Positions 54,423 to 63,736 of a DNA stretch of 64,000 nucleotides are shown piece after piece; the first letter of the stretch is position 1; the number at the start of each line of letters is the position of its first letter. This stretch comes from Patella vulgata (lineage: Eukaryota; Mollusca; Gastropoda; Patellidae), in NCBI RefSeq assembly GCF_932274485.2, contig NC_065879.2, forward strand, positions 38,930,436 through 38,994,435, given 5' to 3'. Below the pieces are notes generated by a model. The model ran no database searches, was not told where the DNA came from, and worked only from the letters and a program-made list of their open reading frames with translations. Position numbers and translations under genes: made by a program.

Positions 54423-55469
54423 GGAAGGGGGGGGGGTACAACTACAAGTATAACGGAATTTCCGGCGTATCTTGCCAGATAACTTTTTGTTTTCACTACT
54501 TTAGTCTTACGCCAAATTCGAACTAACAGAATCACTAAGTCTTTCTTAAATTGTTTCATGGCATTTATATAGTAATTGAGCTGGACTATACAGGTCCCAA
54601 TTCTATGGATAACCATTGCTTATTACTGAACGACGTTTCGATTAGGGTTCTCTTCTCTAGAGAAGCTTAGTCGAAAAGTCGCCCAGTAATAAGCAGTATG
54701 ATTGTATTCCATATTGTGACCTGTATAAGTCTTTCTTGGTCATGAGGGAATCGCAAGGGGGTGGGGGAATCAGAAATTGGAGCAGGGGGCAGGGTCCTTA
54801 GTGGAGACAACTTCAAGTTTAACGTGGGGTCTTGAGGATTACCCGAGAATTTTACAATTTAGGTGCATGCATGTATAGGATTTAGAGTGGAATGAGGCCA
54901 AAACGGCGGCAATGCTTCGCACGTTTGCTCTATTCGGTCTTATTTCGATGAATGTTGGAGAAAGAAATATGCTTACACATGACAGGATCGTGCAGTTTTC
55001 GTTTCCCTAGTTTCGGATGTCGACAGTAAAGTATACAGTCAATATTATATTAGACGAATTTTAGTTCATTGTTATTGAGTATATAATTATAGTGTCCCTA
55101 GGCTCAGTACTATATTCAAGTTTTTAATTGACCTAGTTACTTTAGTAACGCATTGTATCGGCTCTGATGATGCCCCTGTTCAACCCTTTTGATTTGCTGG
55201 GAGATGGCGTAGGGGCTGCACAGGTGTACGTGTGTGGAAGAGTGTAAGGGGGGGGGCTGGTCTAGAAAAACTTGGTCACATAAATTCATAGCTCGGGTGG
55301 CACCCCCCCCCCCCGCCAGTTCAGCCACCGGACTATTGTTATCATAACAACATTTTGAATGGGCATCCATATTGATACAATAGGATGCTGGTCGTTGACT
55401 AGAAATGGTTACACTACTGCTGATTTCGGCTAATTGCTTAATGGTTTGTAATTCTCGTTAAGCTTTTAT
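54423..55469. other. Non-coding, G- and C-runs
   Basis: Poly-G/poly-C tracts at ~54420, 55250 and 55305. A 24-bp near-palindrome around CTCTTCTCTAGAGAAG (54650). No gene recognised. Confidence 0.5.
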
Positions 55470-55520
55470 ATGTTTCGATAGCTTCTGTGGGCGTATGGTT
55501 TGTTGCCTGGCACCCTAACT
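55470..55520 (-). repeat. Solo 5' end of a Helentron-like element (reverse)
   Basis: GCTTCTGTGGGCGTATGGTT then TGTTGCCTGGCACC is the reverse of the shared 5' end. No core or 3' end is recognisable nearby. Confidence 0.6.
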
Positions 55521-55941
55521 TTTATTTTACTCATAAATGTACAATCAAAATGAAACCTTGCTAATCAAAACTTTACACATATAGTTTATATATAATGTGC
55601 AGGCAGCATGATTTTATGTCTTTTCCATTGTCAACCCTCACTCAAAGCCTATCTGGAATCAGGTGTTTTGGGTTTTTCTATGGCGAAGTCAACAAATTAT
55701 CTTATCATATCAATCATGATGTGATCTTTTATCTTTTCTATAGATCTGAATATCATCTGTGCCATCGTAGGCGTAGCCTATGTTCTACCCACAACGGTTA
55801 AGAAGACAGTGCTACCCCATCGCTACCTACTAGACTTTTGTCCGGCAAGTGCTACAGCAGAAGATGTTCGGGAGGCGGTAGAAGATATATAGGCGACGAC
55901 CTTATATACAAATCTTCGGAACCTTCACCGAGAGACAGAAG

Positions 55942-56139
55942 ATGGTTGTATGTGCGATTCAATGCTCGTGCATTGGTGGAGCTGTGTACGCAATGCTCTC
56001 ATACTATTATATATTGGATGTTGAATATCCACATTTTGTCTACACAACACTGGAAGCTCTGCAGATCGCGTGTTTGGGTTTACTCGTAAAGAAGCCTCAC
56101 ACCCGTGTTTTGGAATTGCCTAAGCCAATGGGTACCTAA
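55942..56139 (+). CDS. Small open frame of unknown identity, copy 1
   Basis: 65 codons, with a hydrophobic segment at residues ~3-25 (CAIQCSCIGGAVYAMLSYYY) followed by ALQIACLGLLVKKP and ending LPKPMGT. Not recognised. Upstream, an AG-bounded open stretch at 55744-55893 (NIICAIVGVAYVLPTTVKK) is also hydrophobic and could be an earlier exon. No neighbouring gene supports either, so it may equally be a transposon fragment. Confidence 0.3.
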   Translation: MVVCAIQCSCIGGAVYAMLSYYYILDVEYPHFVYTTLEALQIACLGLLVKKPHTRVLELPKPMGT

Positions 56140-56164
56140 GCAATTGTGTAAACAATTATTTATA

Positions 56165-56345
56165 ACTGATAAATCAAGATGGTTTTGAAAACTGTGGGAT
56201 GATAGAAACTGTACATGGAAATAAACTGAGAAAGTATAGGTTGTTTAATAAAGATCTAAAAGTTGAGGATTATGTTATTTGTGTCCCGGCCAGGTCTAAG
56301 AGAGGTGTTATAAGTAAACTTAGATGTGGTATTCTTCCTCTATAG
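56165..56345 (+). pseudogene. LINE ORF2 C-terminal scrap, copy 1
   Basis: NKLRKYRLFNKDLKVEDYVI...SKRGVISKLRCGILPL resembles the C-terminal region after the reverse transcriptase of molluscan LINEs (KLRCGILPLxIETGR). It is preceded by WFxKLWDDRNC, with a stop and a small deletion relative to copy 2. Confidence 0.55.
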
Positions 56346-56454
56346 CAATAAAAATAAGTCGCTCTTCTAAACCCCCAATTCCCCTAAATAATCGCATATG
56401 TCCTTTGCGCTTGCCGTGTGTCGAAAACGAAATCTATTTTGATGAAATGCATGT

Positions 56455-56550
56455 TGGTTCCTATTCGCGCATATCGGATCGTAAATTCCTGAATTATGGC
56501 CCTTGATTGTACGAAAAATCGCGTTTTGAGCTTGTGGTCCCTTAGTCTCG
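56455..56550 (-). repeat. Type B core fragment, copy 1 of duplication
   Basis: Reverse of a type B unit: CGCGCATATCGGATCGTAAA, CTGAATTATGGCCCTTGATT, AATCGCGTTTTGAGCTTGTG. Repeated at 57447-57542. Confidence 0.8.
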
Positions 56551-56932
56551 GTCACCCAGAACCTCCTAGTCTTCAACATACGGAGGGTCTGGGAAGGTTG
56601 TCAATATTTGACGTAAAGTCCATTGCCCATGCGTAACCGGGAGTTTGGTTTTTAATGTGGTTGATTATCCAGTCTCTTTAGCCAAGTCAAGTAAGAGTTG
56701 CGCCCCTTCCCACAATAAATCCCATAATTCTTGCATTAATATAAACAAACATGGATCGTGACGACGAATTAGGATTAATTTTAAAAGCATAGATATGGTC
56801 CATGAAGAGAGAAATTTTACAATAAAAAATTGAGAGTGTCAGATATTGAACTCGCATGCAATCAAATGGATTTTTTGAAATGACTTTCTTTAATTAATAC
56901 AAATCTTCGGAACCTTCACCGAGAGACAGAAG

Positions 56933-57130
56933 ATGGTTGTATGTGCGATTCAATGCTCGTGCATTGGTGGAGCTGTGTACGCAATGCTCTCATACTATTA
57001 TATATTGGACGTTGAATATCCACATTTTGTCTACACAACACTGGAAGCTCTGCAGATCGCGTGTTTGGGTTTACTCGTAAAGAAGCCTCACACCCGTGTT
57101 TTGGAATTGCCTAAGCCAATGGGTACCTAA
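56933..57130 (+). CDS. Small open frame of unknown identity, copy 2
   Basis: Protein identical to the frame at 55942-56139; the single base difference seen in this part is synonymous (GAT/GAC). It lies in the second duplication copy. Confidence 0.3.
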   Translation: MVVCAIQCSCIGGAVYAMLSYYYILDVEYPHFVYTTLEALQIACLGLLVKKPHTRVLELPKPMGT

Positions 57131-57156
57131 GCAATTGTGTAAACAATTATTTATAA

Positions 57157-57338
57157 CTGATAAATCAAGATGGTTTTGAAAACTGTGGGATGATAGAAAC
57201 TGTACAAATGGAAATAAACTGAGAAAGTATAGGTTGTTTAATAAAGATCTAAAAGTTGAGGATTATGTTATTTGTGTCCCGGCCAGGTCTAAGAGAGGTG
57301 TTATAAGTAACTTAGATGTGGTATTCTTCCTCTATAGC
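57157..57338 (+). pseudogene. LINE ORF2 C-terminal scrap, copy 2
   Basis: The same scrap in the second duplication unit. Here CTNGNKLRKYRLFNKDLKVE is in frame but a lost A after VIS shifts the KLRCGILP part. The two copies thus decayed differently after duplication, or the differences are sequencing errors. Confidence 0.55.
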
Positions 57339-57446
57339 AATAAAAATAAGTCGCTCTTCTAAACCCCCAATTCCCCTAAATAATCGCATATGTCCTTTGC
57401 GCTTGCCGTGTGTCGAAAACGAAATCTATTTTGATGAAATGCATGT

Positions 57447-57542
57447 TGGTTCCTATTCGCGCATATCGGATCGTAAATTCCTGAATTATGGCCCTTGATT
57501 GTACGAAAAATCGCGTTTTGAGCTTGTGGTCCCTTAGTCTCG
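57447..57542 (-). repeat. Type B core fragment, copy 2 of duplication
   Basis: Same reversed type B unit as at 56455-56550. Confidence 0.8.
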
Positions 57543-57904
57543 GTCACCCAGAACCTCCTAGTCTTCAACATACGGAGGGTCTGGGAAGGTTGTCAATATT
57601 TGACGTAAAGTCCATTGCCCATGCGTAACCGGGAGTTTGGTTTTTAATGTGGTTGATTATCCAGTCTCTTTAGCCAAGTCAAGTAAGAGTTGCGCCCCTT
57701 CCGACAATAAATCCCATAATTCTTGCATTAATATAAACAAACATGGATCGTGACGACGAATTAGGATTAATTTTAAAAGCATAGATATGGTCCATGAAGA
57801 GAGAAATTTTACAATAAAAAATTCGAGAGTGTCAGATATTGAACTCGCATGCAATCAAATGGATTTTTTGAAATGACTTTCTTTAATTAATTTCATAGGC
57901 GTAA

Positions 57905-58060
57905 ACATCTTGTTTTAAGAGGAGTTACCTCCCTTAGACATTGTTTATGATAATGTGAAAGACCGGATTATCTAGTCAATTTTTCTCAAATGTTGACAAC
58001 CTGTCCAGACTAATATTCGTAGAATATTTTTCTGGATGATAGAGACTAGTGGTCCCTATA
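57905..58060 (-). repeat. Dispersed repeat R4, copy 2 (reverse)
   Basis: GGAGTTACCTCCCTTAGACA, CCAGACTAATATTCGTAGAA, CTGGATGATAGAGACTAG: reverse complement of 49183-49324. It lies directly right of the 991-bp duplication. Confidence 0.75.
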
Positions 58061-58079
58061 TAGATGTCACAATTTTCAT

Positions 58080-58737
58080 CCGACTTAAAAAAAAACGTGT
58101 GAATATATCACAGTTAATACACTAATGATGGTTGAGTTCGAATTTCGTAAAAATCGGACAAAAACTGACGGAGATAATGGCCGCCCCTTGTACGCAAATA
58201 GTTTAAAAAAATATGGTATATCAATGCGGTGGACCCTCTAGAGGCAACAGTTTTTATCCGATTTGGATGAAACTTTAAATATTTGTTTTTATCATAAGGA
58301 TGTTGGTTACTTTTGATAATCACACATATTCGAACGTAACTTCCTGATATGGCCCCTGGTTGGTCGAAAAATCGCATTTTTAACTTGTGGATTTTCTAAG
58401 GTCACATTTTTTTCCGATTTTAAAAACCGTTTAGATATATCACTATTTCACCATAAAGAAGGTTGAATTGGAATTTCGGGAAAATCGAAATGAAAGTGCC
58501 TGACAAAATGGCCGCTCTTTGTGTATAAGAGATCACAATTTTTATCCGATTTTGATGAAACATAAAACATATCTTTATATTCCAAAAATCTGAGTCCCTG
58601 TTGATATTTGCGTATTTCAGACGATAACTTTCTGGATTATGGCCCCTGATTGTACAAAATATCGTTTTTGTTTTTAGCTTGTTCTCTATCCATCTCTTGC
58701 AAAATGTGGACGTATCCTGCCTGGCAGCCGCTGGTTT
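58080..58737 (-). mobile_element. Helentron-like element, type B core (reverse)
   Basis: Reverse-oriented. The right edge AAAATGTGGACGTATCCTGC, CTGGCAGCCGCTGGTTTAAT is the 5' end; leftwards it has ~4 type B units (GGCCCCTGATTGTAC, TTTTATCCGATTTTGATGAA). The 3' hairpin is missing at the left. Confidence 0.78.
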
Positions 58738-59339
58738 AATTGTTTAGTATTTTTAATGATTTGATTTTCGAGAAAAGTGTCTCGTAAGTCGATATCTGGA
58801 CACAGCAGCTATTATTTTATGTATTATTTTATGTAATGTATGTATATATATTCTTGTATGCATGAGTGTGTGACACTATAATAAACAAACATTACTATTT
58901 TAATACGATTTTGATTAAATTTGTATGTTTATATCCAAGAGATCTTGGATTTATTCAATCACCTAACTTTGGTTTCGATTTTGATGAAACTTTAAATATT
59001 TATTTTTACATTTTAAAATGCGGCAACTGCTTATATAGAGTTTCTTTTACCAAAAATAAATTACATTCAGATTTACAAAGTTGTTATATTTGTTGGAAGT
59101 TTAATAAACTCTACATTATCATAGGTCATACAAAAGGAAGCGGAATAAATACCTGTTTTCGACTAGATTCTATTTCTGCCGAGGTTTGCCAAGTGTTCCC
59201 TGCATGTATAATTTTCGTATGCCTCTTGTTACAATATTTTCAGATGCATGATGCGTGTTGTTTTGTTGCGTCATTTGTGATTCAGTCCCTTATAATGGGC
59301 CTTACGTCCTAACACCACACATCACCCATAGGAAGAACG
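58738..59339 (+). other. Open frame of 148 codons, probably not a gene
   Basis: 58866-59312 is open, with Cys-rich and hydrophobic stretches, but shows no domain, splice context or start context that I can support. Confidence 0.35.
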
Positions 59340-59626
59340 ACCCCAAAAGGCTATTTCAATTTCAACCCAAACAATATGGGGTAAATTTGACCCAAAATAT
59401 TGGGTACAGACATGACTGACCCAAAATTTGTTTTGGGTCGTTTTGACCCAATGCATATGGGTCAAAGCGACCCAATAAATATGGGTCAAATTGACCCAAT
59501 AATTTTAGGCCATTGCGACCTAATGACTCAAAAAAAATTTGGGGTGCGTCATGTCTGTATACCCAATATTTTTGGGTCAGATTTCACCCATATTTTTTGG
59601 GTCGATTCGACCCAATCCTTCTAACA
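59340..59626. mobile_element. Foldback (MITE-like) element of GGGTCAAATTGACCC motifs
   Basis: The two halves are inverted copies: GACCCAAAATATTGGGTACA and GACATGACTGACCC on the left match the reverse of TGTCTGTATACCCAATATTT on the right. Each arm is ~130 bp, with many short TTGACCC/GGGTCAA palindromes. No target duplication could be fixed. Two small open frames are translations of the repeat. Confidence 0.7.
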
Positions 59627-60230
59627 GTGTACTTTGAGCTCATGAGGGGCCTTCGTTGCGAGGAGGTTCGTTTGACACTTTCCGCTCTGGCCGGATAAAC
59701 TATAGTGGTCAGGCGACTGGTGGTATCTGGTTAGATCTATTTATGTCGACGATCAGTGCCTGAAATGGTGCCTCTGCACTGCGTTTCCGGCACTGTTTTT
59801 TTTTAAAAATATTTCTGGGAGGGTGAGGGGAGGCATACCGCTGGTCGAAGCTCGCGCCTTTGCCCCCTTATCCTTGAACTGTGCCCCAGCTTTGCCCCTC
59901 CAACCACGGGCGGCTAGCGCCGCCACTGCCCACAATCTTTACTCAACATCGCCGATTAAAATGAATAGTCAAATCATGTTAAATTAAAAATATTTTACGG
60001 CAACCTACGAAAACACCATCGGCGTTAATGCCTATTTAATATACATTACACGGTATGCATAATAACAGTAAAAATGAAAATATACCAAAAATACTAATAA
60101 CAAATAAAATACATCGCAAACTTAAATATTTTAAAAAATTATTAGGTTCGTCTTTTTACCACAGAAGACCACCAAAGATAGCTACCTTAACTGCGACCGA
60201 ACAAAAACTGAACTAACAGAGAACAAATAT
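59627..60230. other. Unassigned; GC-rich patch
   Basis: The GC-rich stretch 59830-59930 ends CGGCTAGCGCCGCCACTG, which resembles a hAT-type tip, but the left partner (CAGTGCCTG at 59755) and target duplication are weak. Confidence 0.4.
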
Positions 60231-60265
60231 AAAACAAGAGGCCCAAAGGGCCTTAATCGCGTCAG
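60231..60265 (+). repeat. ACAAGAGGCCCAAAGGGCC motif, edge of a molluscan repeat
   Basis: ACAAGAGGCCCAAAGGGCCT contains a GGCCC/GGGCC hairpin. Sequences of this form start a repeat I recall as abundant in bivalve and gastropod genomes. The body up to ~60600 (CCAAATTTCAAAGAAATTG) is too diverged to delimit. Confidence 0.5.
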
Positions 60266-61304
60266 TTAAGAGTAGGGGTGCATAGAAGAAATTATATTTA
60301 CTCGAGGGGTTCAAGCATTTGGAAAAAAAACTGAACATAAACAGCATATTTTTTTTACATATTATAAAAATCCAATAATCGCTTTTCGAAAAGAATGCAA
60401 AAATGTTGCCCCCCCCCCCCAAGCTTTGATCCGTTGTGATCCAGTCCAGTATTTCATTTATACAAACTTTTATCCTTCGATGAATTCTACCAAATTTCAA
60501 AGAAATTGTTTTGTTTTAAATTTCCCACATTTTCCCTTTAAGTCTGAATAAATGCCACCCTACCTATATGCAATATTCCTACCAAATTTTACCATTCCTT
60601 CTTGATGTCACATTATTTCATTACTTTCTATTTATTTTTATACGCCCACATTGAAATGTGGTCGTATATTGTTGTCGCCCCCGTCCGTCCGTCGGTCCGA
60701 CGTTCACAATTGCTTGTGGGCGCTCTAGAGGCTAAAGTCAATATCCGATTGACTTTAAATTTATACACAGTGTTTAAGGTCATGAGGCAAAGAAGCCTAT
60801 TGATTTTCAACGATTTAAATTTATACATAGTGTTAAGGTCATAGGACAAAGAAGCCTCTTGATTTTCAACGATTTCAGATAATCACTGCCAGTGCTATGG
60901 CCGTTGATTACTTTGAAAAATCTTGTGGACGCTCTAGAGGCTAATGTCCGATTGAGTTTAAATTTATACACAGTGTCTAAGGTCACCAGACGAGGAGGTC
61001 TTTTGATTTACAACGATTTCCGATAATTACTGCCAGAGTTATGGCCCTTGATCACCTTGAAAAATCTTGTGGATGCTTTAGAGACGATATTTATCATCTG
61101 ATTGATTTTATTTATACACCGTGTTTACGCCTTTATATAATCGTTTCGATTGAATTTAGATTGCTACGCAGGGTTTAAAAACAAGGTCTTGAGACGAGCA
61201 AGTATATTGATTTTCAATCATTTTGATAAATAACTTGAACAGCTAAATCCATGAAATTAAATGTTCTGTATATGGGCCAAACAAATTCATATGATTTGTC
61301 TGAT

Positions 61305-61420
61305 GCAAGAGCAAAATCTGCCTATTGCAAGTCTTTATTTAGGCTTCAGATGTTATAGAAATCAATAATTAGACCTTTATTTACATGACAAGCTCAAAAT
61401 CAACTCTGTAGACCATCGGC
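61305..61420 (+). repeat. Dispersed repeat R2, copy 4
   Basis: GATGCAAGAGCAAAATCTGC, AATTAGACCTTTATTTACAT, CAAAATCAACTCTGTAGAC: same family as copies at 7213, 23297 and 49540. Confidence 0.7.
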
Positions 61421-61882
61421 TGCAGGATACAGCTTGGATTTAAATAGTCGTCCATTTAAAATTAAATCAAGAAATGGCCGACCAAGCTAACGTTTACCGT
61501 TAGTCACTGACGTCAGTACCGGAAACTGCCATGAAAGGCCTAAGCGAGGGTACCATAGCCATTGAGAATGTTACTTGATAATCGAGAATATGTGGGTGGA
61601 GTTATCGTCTGTCAATCAAACGATCGGCAATTCTCGTAAACGGCGCGGACACGGTTGTTGCCTATTTCTAGTTCAAACTTCCAACAGTGACAACTCCGAC
61701 CAGAATAAAGTAATTTGACTGAAATTATCAATACTTTCCCAACTACGTCACTTCAGGTATTAATAAAAATTAATTTCTCGCTTACAATTTTTTTTTTTGC
61801 ATATGTTACAGGGGGGATTATTTCTAAATATAAATTTATTATTTATGGAACCCTTGTTGAAAATCGTTGGTCTTCCCCTTTA

Positions 61883-62013
61883 ACAGGCCCGGATCCAGGA
61901 TTTTGTCGAGGGGGGGGGGGATACATTGGAGCAAAGGGTAATCATCAGAGTGCCGCATGCATTAGTGGTTTGGTGCAGCCCCTGCCCCCCCCCTCTGGAT
62001 CCGCGCCTGTTTA
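61883..62013. mobile_element. Small TTAA-flanked inverted-repeat element
   Basis: TTAACAGGCCCGGATCCAGG at the left and GGATCCGCGCCTGTTTAA at the right, with poly-G and poly-C just inside. The TTAA flanks point to a piggyBac- or Kolobok-type MITE. It sits inside the reversed type A element. Confidence 0.6.
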
Positions 62014-62211
62014 ACTAATGTATCTTCATTTTAGTGTATTATAAATGTTTCACTACCGACAAAAGTAAAAATATGCCGATAACTCTTGTTGGCTGTCCGG
62101 GTGATTTAGCTGCTGTGGGCGTATGTTTCTTTATGAAATGTTTTGAATTATTTAGTAACAGTTCGGTGGTAGTTAAATTTACGCATCGTGTGTAGGCCTA
62201 CTATGTATCGT

Positions 62212-62677
62212 CATGGGCGCGACCCCCAATTCTTTTTCTGGGGGGGGGGGCTGAATATACGTGGACCCCCAAAAAATTTCCATAGTAGGCCCTAACTCCT
62301 ATTTATTTACAACAATTATTAGGATTAATTAAGATTCTATCTGTATAAAACATGTGCATATCCCAATATGGTTTACATTGCTAAAATAAAACACAGAGAG
62401 AATCATCCTGGTAACACGTGTCAAGTGAAAAGTAACTGTGGTCCATAAAATTGTGTCTAGTTAGCATGTCAGTAATATTTTGTTAATTTTTTTCTGCCAT
62501 GATAATCGCATGTAGGTAACCAAAAACATATCGCCTAAGCCAAATATTTATCGCCCGCTCAGCCAGCCACGTGACCATAATGATTTGTTTATATTTTGTA
62601 GGGGTTTTAAAAAAGAGTTAGGGTTAGGGGTTACGGTTGCGGACCCGCCCAATATATATTTCACGGCTACGCCTCTG
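62212..62677. mobile_element. Non-autonomous hAT-type element F, copy 2
   Basis: Left tip CATGGGCGCGACC, right tip in reverse CAGAGGCGTAGCCGTG, with a perfect 8-bp duplication TGTATCGT (62204-62211, 62678-62685). About 85-90% alike to 15060-15519 by eye. Confidence 0.88.
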
Positions 62678-62685
62678 TGTATCGT

Positions 62686-63622
62686 AGGAAAACGATGAAC
62701 CAAATAATTAATGTGCAAGGGACCGAACTAAACCGGAACCGTATAAACCCGCTACACCGGATGAAGGTGAAGGACGCTTTAAATAGTTACAACACGATTT
62801 TTCTGAAAAAAAAAACGCACGTTGAAAAGAAGTAAAATACCGGAACAGTCCATCTCAGAACACAAGAACAAAATCGGAACATGACAGCAATATATTTGGT
62901 AAGACAAACCGACACTGTTCCTTTACATTCATGTCTTTAAAAAGATAATAATTTACAGGATGAAATCGTCTTGAATGAATCAATTTGGTACATGATATCT
63001 ATTTATAACTTATATAGCCAGCTAACGGTATATGTATGTTCAACAATGTAAAAGGGTCACAGGGTGTGGGGATTTAAACCAAAAGATATGATCGTATAAA
63101 AATAGAAATATTTTATATATTATTGTGAATTGTATACAATGTAGATGAAATAATACCATTTATAATAAATTATAGTGGGCTAACACCACACCCACACAGG
63201 TGTAATATCATTATATGGATTGTAAAGGAATTCAATGTGAGTCAATTTTCTTATTTTGTATTTAAAAACATTTTAGAGCAATTAATAATTGTATGGTTGG
63301 TGATATCATTAATTTACAAGTGGATTAAGGTAAAAATAGTTCATTAATTTGGTCAATGTGGTCCATTTATTTTAATTAGTGATGTGGGAAGATCTTCATG
63401 ATATTTTGTTGGTGAGTAGTGACTGTTCAGCTCTGAATGTAGGTCTCATTACACTCGCCATGTACGTTCAGGAACTGTCCTATTGAATCCTTGGTGAAAA
63501 ATTTCACTTCCAAGTAAATTTTACTGGGCAACTTTTTACTGCTAAGCGGTCGCATGCCAGTCCCTGTGAATGCCTGAACAATGTAAATGAACATCTAAGT
63601 GAGAAAATAAGACCTTGCTTAC
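62686..63622. other. Non-coding, nothing recognised
   Basis: AT-rich without shared repeats; ends at the donor of the possible first exon. Confidence 0.5.
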
Positions 63623-63736
63623 CTCGCTAGAACCAGTATGAGGGACACAACACGTTAAAAAAATATGTCCCCGTCTTCTAAACGACTTGACTGATGCCAT
63701 TGATAGGGTAACGCACAAATTTACAAACTCGGCCAT
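63623..63736 (-). CDS. Possible first exon, unknown gene
   Basis: An ATG-initiated 38-codon frame (MAEFVNLCVTLSMASVKSFR...) ending phase 0 at GCGAG with a GTAAGC donor. The N-terminus is hydrophobic then basic (KSFRRRG), which could be a targeting signal. No partner exon was found in the window. Confidence 0.25.

Larger units (their letters stand above)
55907..57890 (+). repeat. Tandem duplication, two ~991-bp copies
   Basis: Copy 1 is 55907-56897, copy 2 is 56898-57890, head to tail from TACAAATCTTCGGAACCTTC to GACTTTCTTTAATTAA. By eye there are about five differences, e.g. TTGGATGTTG/TTGGACGTTG, TGTACATGG/TGTACAAATGG, GTAAACTT/GTAACTT. Each copy carries the same small open frame, LINE scrap and reversed type B fragment. 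Either a very recent duplication or two haplotypes placed in series by the assembler. Confidence 0.95.
60636..62140 (-). mobile_element. Helentron-like element, type A core (reverse), with inserts
   Basis: Left edge TTTTTATACGCCCACATTGA, hairpin, GTGGTCGTATATTGTTGTCG and a CCGTCCGTCCGTCGGTCC microsatellite form the reversed 3' end. Type A units follow (CTAGAGGCTAAAGTCAATAT, TGCCAGAGTTATGGCCCTTG). The reversed 5' end is at the right (TAGCTGCTGTGGGCGTATG, ~62108). The middle holds a dispersed repeat and a TTAA-flanked element. Confidence 0.72.

Noticed and set aside
58866-59312. 148-codon plus-strand open frame
   Set aside because: No recognisable domain, and partial overlap with repeat-like phrases shared with type B units (GATTTTGATGAAACTTTAAA).
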